Source: Rhodococcus rhodnii NBRC 100604
GTDB taxonomy: Bacteria > Actinomycetota > Actinomycetes > Mycobacteriales > Mycobacteriaceae
Direction of reading: 5' to 3'
Assembly: GCF_001894925.1 (NCBI RefSeq)
Contig: NZ_BCXD01000007.1
Location: 60,793 to 124,792 of the forward strand
Length of the DNA stretch: 64,000 bases
A program made the position numbers and the translations under genes. The notes beneath the pieces are model-generated. The model saw only the letters and a list, made by a program, of their open reading frames with translations, searched no databases and was not told the DNA's origin. Shown here piece after piece: positions 60,941-64,000 of this stretch (the stretch's first letter is position 1; the number at the start of each line of letters is the position of its first letter).

Positions 60941-61618
60941 TCAGGCGCGGCGCACGAGAACGACGGCGTCGTCGATCTCGGCGGCGGTGCCGTCCGGCGC
61001 GGTGACCTTGCGGCCGCGGTCCTCGGCGATCACGGTGTGCCACTGCGGCTCGGCGAGCTCGAGCGCCGTGACGGTCTGCGTGGCGTTCGGCAGGTCGGCG
61101 ACATGGTGCCGGTGCTCCTCGGGGGCCCACGACGGCACCGAGGCGTGCCCGACGACGAGCAGCGCGCCACCGGAGGTGAGCGTGGCGGCGAGGCGACGCA
61201 GGATCTCCATCCGGGCGAGTTCGATCTCCGAGTGGAAGAAGCACGCGGACACGAGATCGAACGAGCCGGCCGGCTCCCAGGTCGCGAGGTCGGCCTGCAC
61301 GAACTCGATCGCGTCGGCGACACCGGCTGCCTGCGCCGCCCCACGGGCACGCTCCAGCGCGACCGCCGACACGTCGACGGCCGTGACCTGCCAGCCCGCG
61401 TGCGCGAGCCAGATCGCGTCGCCGCCTTCGCCGCACCCGACGTCGAGGGCGCGCCCGGGCACCGCTCCCGTCTCGGTCACGACGTCGACGAGGGCGCGAT
61501 TTGCGTTGCCCGACCAGCGCTGCTCCGTTCCGTAGTGCTCGTCCCAGTGGCGGGCCGGATCGGTGTCGTGTGCTGCTGCGTGGAGGTCGTCGTCTGCGTG
61601 GGATGCGTGGTGGGTCAT
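60941..61618 (-). CDS. Class I SAM-dependent methyltransferase
   Basis: A 225-residue methyltransferase. Motif I ALDVGCGEGGDAIWLA (residues about 58-71) binds S-adenosylmethionine; the acidic loop WQVTAVDVS and FVQADLATWEPAGSFDLVSACFF follow in order. The N-terminus resembles TPMT/UbiE-like proteins (ARHWDEHYGTEQRWSG). The acceptor is unknown. By position it may correspond to Rv0224c. ATG 61618 was chosen. Confidence 0.85.
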   Translation of the reverse strand: MTHHASHADDDLHAAAHDTDPARHWDEHYGTEQRWSGNANRALVDVVTETGAVPGRALDVGCGEGGDAIWLAHAGWQVTAVDVSAVALERARGAAQAAGVADAIEFVQADLATWEPAGSFDLVSACFFHSEIELARMEILRRLAATLTSGGALLVVGHASVPSWAPEEHRHHVADLPNATQTVTALELAEPQWHTVIAEDRGRKVTAPDGTAAEIDDAVVLVRRA

Positions 61619-61700
61619 GTCCTCGATGATCCCCGACCCTGCCCCGAATGCACACCTGCTTGCAGTATCGGCAAGACGGGCAGCATCGGTGACACGTGCG

Positions 61701-62900
61701 TCAGTCGCGACCCGCCGTGACGACGGCGGCGACACCGATCACGATCGCGGTGACGGCCGCCGTCGAGACCGCGACGACGAGAAGCTGCGTGAGCGTCGTC
61801 GCCAGCGTGAAGACGAGGACGGCCTCGACCGCGAGGGCGAGCCACGCGAGCAGCGCGATCCGGGTGCGCTCGCGGGCGATCGTCGCGAGCAGTCCGCCCT
61901 GGACGACCGCGAGGCACGCGCCCTGCGCCGCGAACAGCCACAGCACCGACTGCACCGGCTCGTACTCCTCGCCCACGAGCAGCGGAACGAGCGGCGACGC
62001 GGCGAGCGCGGCGAGAACGACGACCGTCCCCGTCGCGGCGAGGACGACGAGCGCCGTCCGCACGGCACCGGCCGAGCGTGCGGGGTCCGCCATCCGCGGA
62101 TACAGCACGACGCCGACCGCCTGCGGCAGCCAGAACGCCGCTTTCGCCGCGACGGCACCGAGTGCGTAGAGTCCGGCATCGCCCGCGTCCAGCACGATGC
62201 GCGCCGACAGCAGATCGAGCGAGGTCAGCGCGATGAGCGCGAGCTGCACCTGCGACGCCCGGAGAACTGCCACCACACCGATCGGGCTCTCGTGGGTCGC
62301 GTCCGAGCCGGGGCGCAGCACGCGTGCCCCGAGCGCTACGGCGAGCGTGCCCGTCGTACTCACCGCGAGCGCCACACCCGGACCGGCGCCGAGGGCGAGC
62401 GCCACCACCGCGGGCACGACCTTGCCGACGCCCGCCGCGGCGAGCACGGCGCCGAGCGAACCGAACCGGCCTGCCCCCTGCAGCAGGCCCTGCTCACCCG
62501 CGAGCAGCACGAGGACGGGGGCGGACGCGAGGGCGGCGGCCGTCGCGGTCGCACCCGTGCCCAGCGCCCACGCGACGATCGGCCAGGCGACGAGCGCGAG
62601 CACACCGACGATCGCCGACGTGCGATACGTGAGCGACCGCAGCGACTCCACCCGGGCGCCGCCCACGTACTCGCGCGCGACGACCGTCTGCAACGCGAGC
62701 GCGGGAACCGCCAGGACGAGCTGCGCCGCGAGCAGCGCCGCGAACTCCCCGTATCCCTCGGGTCCCAGCCACCGTCCGGCCGGCAGATGCAGCAGGTAGG
62801 CCGCGATGTTCGCGACCATCGACCCCGCCGTCACCAGCCCGACGCCCGCGACGGCCACCCGCTGCCCGGCGCGGGACGAGTCGGACGGAGGTGAGGGCAT
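61701..62900 (-). CDS. Polysaccharide flippase-like (MATE/MOP) membrane protein
   Basis: A 399-residue protein with about 12 hydrophobic segments. The N-terminal VANIAAYLLHLPAGRWLGPEGYGEFAALLA is the conserved start of Wzx-type polysaccharide export flippases, and GQGQ-like EQGLLQGAGRFG and LYALGAVAAKAAFWLPQAVGVVLYPRMADP fit the MOP family. It may flip a lipid-linked sugar precursor across the membrane. The exact start is unclear (ATG 62900 has a weak ribosome site). Divergent from the partial membrane gene. Confidence 0.8.
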   Translation of the reverse strand: MPSPPSDSSRAGQRVAVAGVGLVTAGSMVANIAAYLLHLPAGRWLGPEGYGEFAALLAAQLVLAVPALALQTVVAREYVGGARVESLRSLTYRTSAIVGVLALVAWPIVAWALGTGATATAAALASAPVLVLLAGEQGLLQGAGRFGSLGAVLAAAGVGKVVPAVVALALGAGPGVALAVSTTGTLAVALGARVLRPGSDATHESPIGVVAVLRASQVQLALIALTSLDLLSARIVLDAGDAGLYALGAVAAKAAFWLPQAVGVVLYPRMADPARSAGAVRTALVVLAATGTVVVLAALAASPLVPLLVGEEYEPVQSVLWLFAAQGACLAVVQGGLLATIARERTRIALLAWLALAVEAVLVFTLATTLTQLLVVAVSTAAVTAIVIGVAAVVTAGRD

Positions 62901-62933
62901 GGAACCGATAGTGCACCACGTAGGGTTTCGCGC

Positions 62934-64000
62934 ATGGGCCGGTCGCACACCCGCACACCGCTGCCCCTGTTCGTGCGGCTGCCCCTGTTCGTGTGGCTGC
63001 CCCTCCTCTACAGCGCCGCACTTGCGTGCCTGATCCTCGGCCCGCTGCTGGGGCCGGGCCATCTGCTGCTCCGTGACGCCGTGAGCACGCCCCGCTCGTA
63101 TCTCACCGACACCGCACTCGGCCTCGGTGAAGCGGCCGCCCGCGCGGTGCCTCAGGACGCCCTCGTCGCGGCGCTGTCGTCGGTCGTGGACGGCGGAATC
63201 GTCGTCACCGCGATCCTGTTGCTCTCGCTCACGCTCGCGGGCGCCGGTGCGGCGGCGATGGTGGGCAGCGTGCTGCCGGGCTCGGGGCTCGCGGCGCGAC
63301 TCCTGGCGGTCACCGTGACGCTGTGGAACCCGTACGTGGCCGAGCGGCTGCTGCAGGGCCACTGGAGCCTGCTCGCGGGCTACGCGGCGCTGCCGTGGAC
63401 GGTGGCCGCCGCCGTCGCCGTCCGGCGCGGCGACGCGCGCGGCTGGGCGCTGCTCGCGGTGTGTCTCGCCGCCGCCGGACTCACGCCGACGGGTGTCGTC
63501 CTCGTCGCGATCCTCGCCGTCGTGACACTCGCCGACTCGCCACGTCGCCTCGTGGCGGTCGCGGGTCTGTTCGCCCTGGCCGCGTCGCCGTGGCTCGTTG
63601 CGACGTCCGTCGGGGGCGGCGACGGCGGGTCCGATCCCGCAGGCGTCGCGGCGTTCGCGGCACGGGCCGAACCGGGACTCGGAACTCTCGGATCGGTCGC
63701 GGGCCTCGGCGGGATCTGGAACGCGGACGCTGTGCCGCCCGGACGCACGAGCGGCTTCGCGGTCGTCGGCACCGTCGTCCTGCTCGCGATCGTCGCCGCG
63801 GGGCTTCCCGCACTGTGGCGGCGGCGCCGCCATCCCGTCGTCGTCGGTGTCGTCGCACTCGCCGCCGCGACGATCGCGCTCGTCGCGCTCGCGGCGACGC
63901 CACCCGGGATCGCGCTGGGCGAGCTGCTCGTCGAATCCGTCCCTGGTGCGGGACTCGCCCGGGACACGCAGAAGTGGGTCGCACTCACCGTTCCTGCGTA
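62934..64000 (+). CDS. Partial membrane protein, probably envelope polysaccharide-related (3' end outside window)
   Basis: The frame starts at ATG 62934 and stays open to the edge (355 residues visible, no stop). Eight or so membrane segments are separated by short loops; segment MVGSVLPGSGLAARLLAVTVTLWNPYVAERLLQGHWSLLAGYAALPW resembles GT-C-type glycosyltransferases or the Rv0226c-type membrane proteins. The N-terminus contains an 18-base tandem repeat (62961-62996) encoding LPLFVR/LPLFVW. By position beside the flippase-like gene and DUF3068 it may belong to envelope polysaccharide synthesis. The end is missing, so no firm family call is possible. Confidence 0.6.
   Translation, partial: MGRSHTRTPLPLFVRLPLFVWLPLLYSAALACLILGPLLGPGHLLLRDAVSTPRSYLTDTALGLGEAAARAVPQDALVAALSSVVDGGIVVTAILLLSLTLAGAGAAAMVGSVLPGSGLAARLLAVTVTLWNPYVAERLLQGHWSLLAGYAALPWTVAAAVAVRRGDARGWALLAVCLAAAGLTPTGVVLVAILAVVTLADSPRRLVAVAGLFALAASPWLVATSVGGGDGGSDPAGVAAFAARAEPGLGTLGSVAGLGGIWNADAVPPGRTSGFAVVGTVVLLAIVAAGLPALWRRRRHPVVVGVVALAAATIALVALAATPPGIALGELLVESVPGAGLARDTQKWVALTVPA

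Overview
The window is very GC-rich chromosomal DNA from an actinobacterium of the order Mycobacteriales (Corynebacteriales). Gene content is typical of mycolic-acid bacteria such as Rhodococcus, Gordonia, Dietzia or Nocardia: an AftD arabinosyltransferase, a DUF2613 peptide, a DUF3068 protein, LpqI, FadE5, FadA2, FabG4, HtdX and a 13E12/DUF222 nuclease. From about 41.9 kb to the right edge the gene set and neighbourhoods match the Rv0224c-Rv0244c region of Mycobacterium tuberculosis as I remember it. I cannot fix the genus from sequence alone. Start codons are often GTG, and adjacent genes commonly overlap by 1-4 bases. I saw no tRNA, rRNA, CRISPR array, insertion sequence or prophage. No gene-free gap exceeds 300 bases; the largest (40224-40479, 41683-41939, 59439-59655) hold promoters, operators and hairpins.

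Layout. 1-4.9 kb: a partial membrane protein, then a MacB-type ABC exporter with its TetR regulator behind a large palindrome, a gamma carbonic anhydrase and a haloacid dehalogenase. 4.9-7.3 kb: a small type VII secretion target-like protein coupled to a DUF1023 hydrolase, and an SRPBCC protein. 7.3-12.5 kb: a double Lrp/AsnC regulator divergent from an AbgT transporter flanked by two M20 amidohydrolases, probably for p-aminobenzoyl-glutamate or N-acyl amino acid use. 12.5-14.2 kb: three overlapping unknown genes of lower GC. 14.2-20.4 kb: a PdxH-like oxidase, two purine deaminase-type amidohydrolases, a degenerate histidine kinase and an amino acid permease. 20.6-31.7 kb: a LigD-type polymerase domain, the respiratory nitrate reductase operon narGHJI with a frameshifted narK, DUF1275, an esterase and a VOC protein. 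31.7-41.7 kb: ATP-dependent DNA ligase, a LexA-boxed 13E12 HNH protein, a secreted DUF1524 nuclease, a flavin-dependent alpha-hydroxy-acid oxidase, a phosphodiesterase, a FabH-like synthase and a secreted DUF4185 protein.

41.9-51.5 kb is a lipid module: fadE5, fadA2, fabG4, htdX and a TetR gene. Three exact copies of the palindrome TTACYNNNNRGTAA sit at the fadE5, fadA2/fabG4 and tetR promoters, which points to one local regulon. Between fadE5 and fadA2 lies an insertion relative to the mycobacterial order: an AbiEi/DUF559 nuclease-like gene bracketed by two matching double-hairpin repeats, followed by a VanW-family protein. 51.6-64 kb is cell-envelope biology: a small secreted Cys protein, LpqI, a universal stress protein, DUF2613, AftD, an acyltransferase, DUF3068, a methyltransferase, a polysaccharide flippase-like protein and a partial membrane protein.

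The signals most worth follow-up are the repeat-bracketed DUF559 cassette, the TTAC-N6-GTAA regulon, a second family of hairpin repeats that overlaps 3' ends of minus-strand genes, the narK break in an AC dinucleotide run, the degenerate kinase, and the 12.5-14.2 kb unknown operon.
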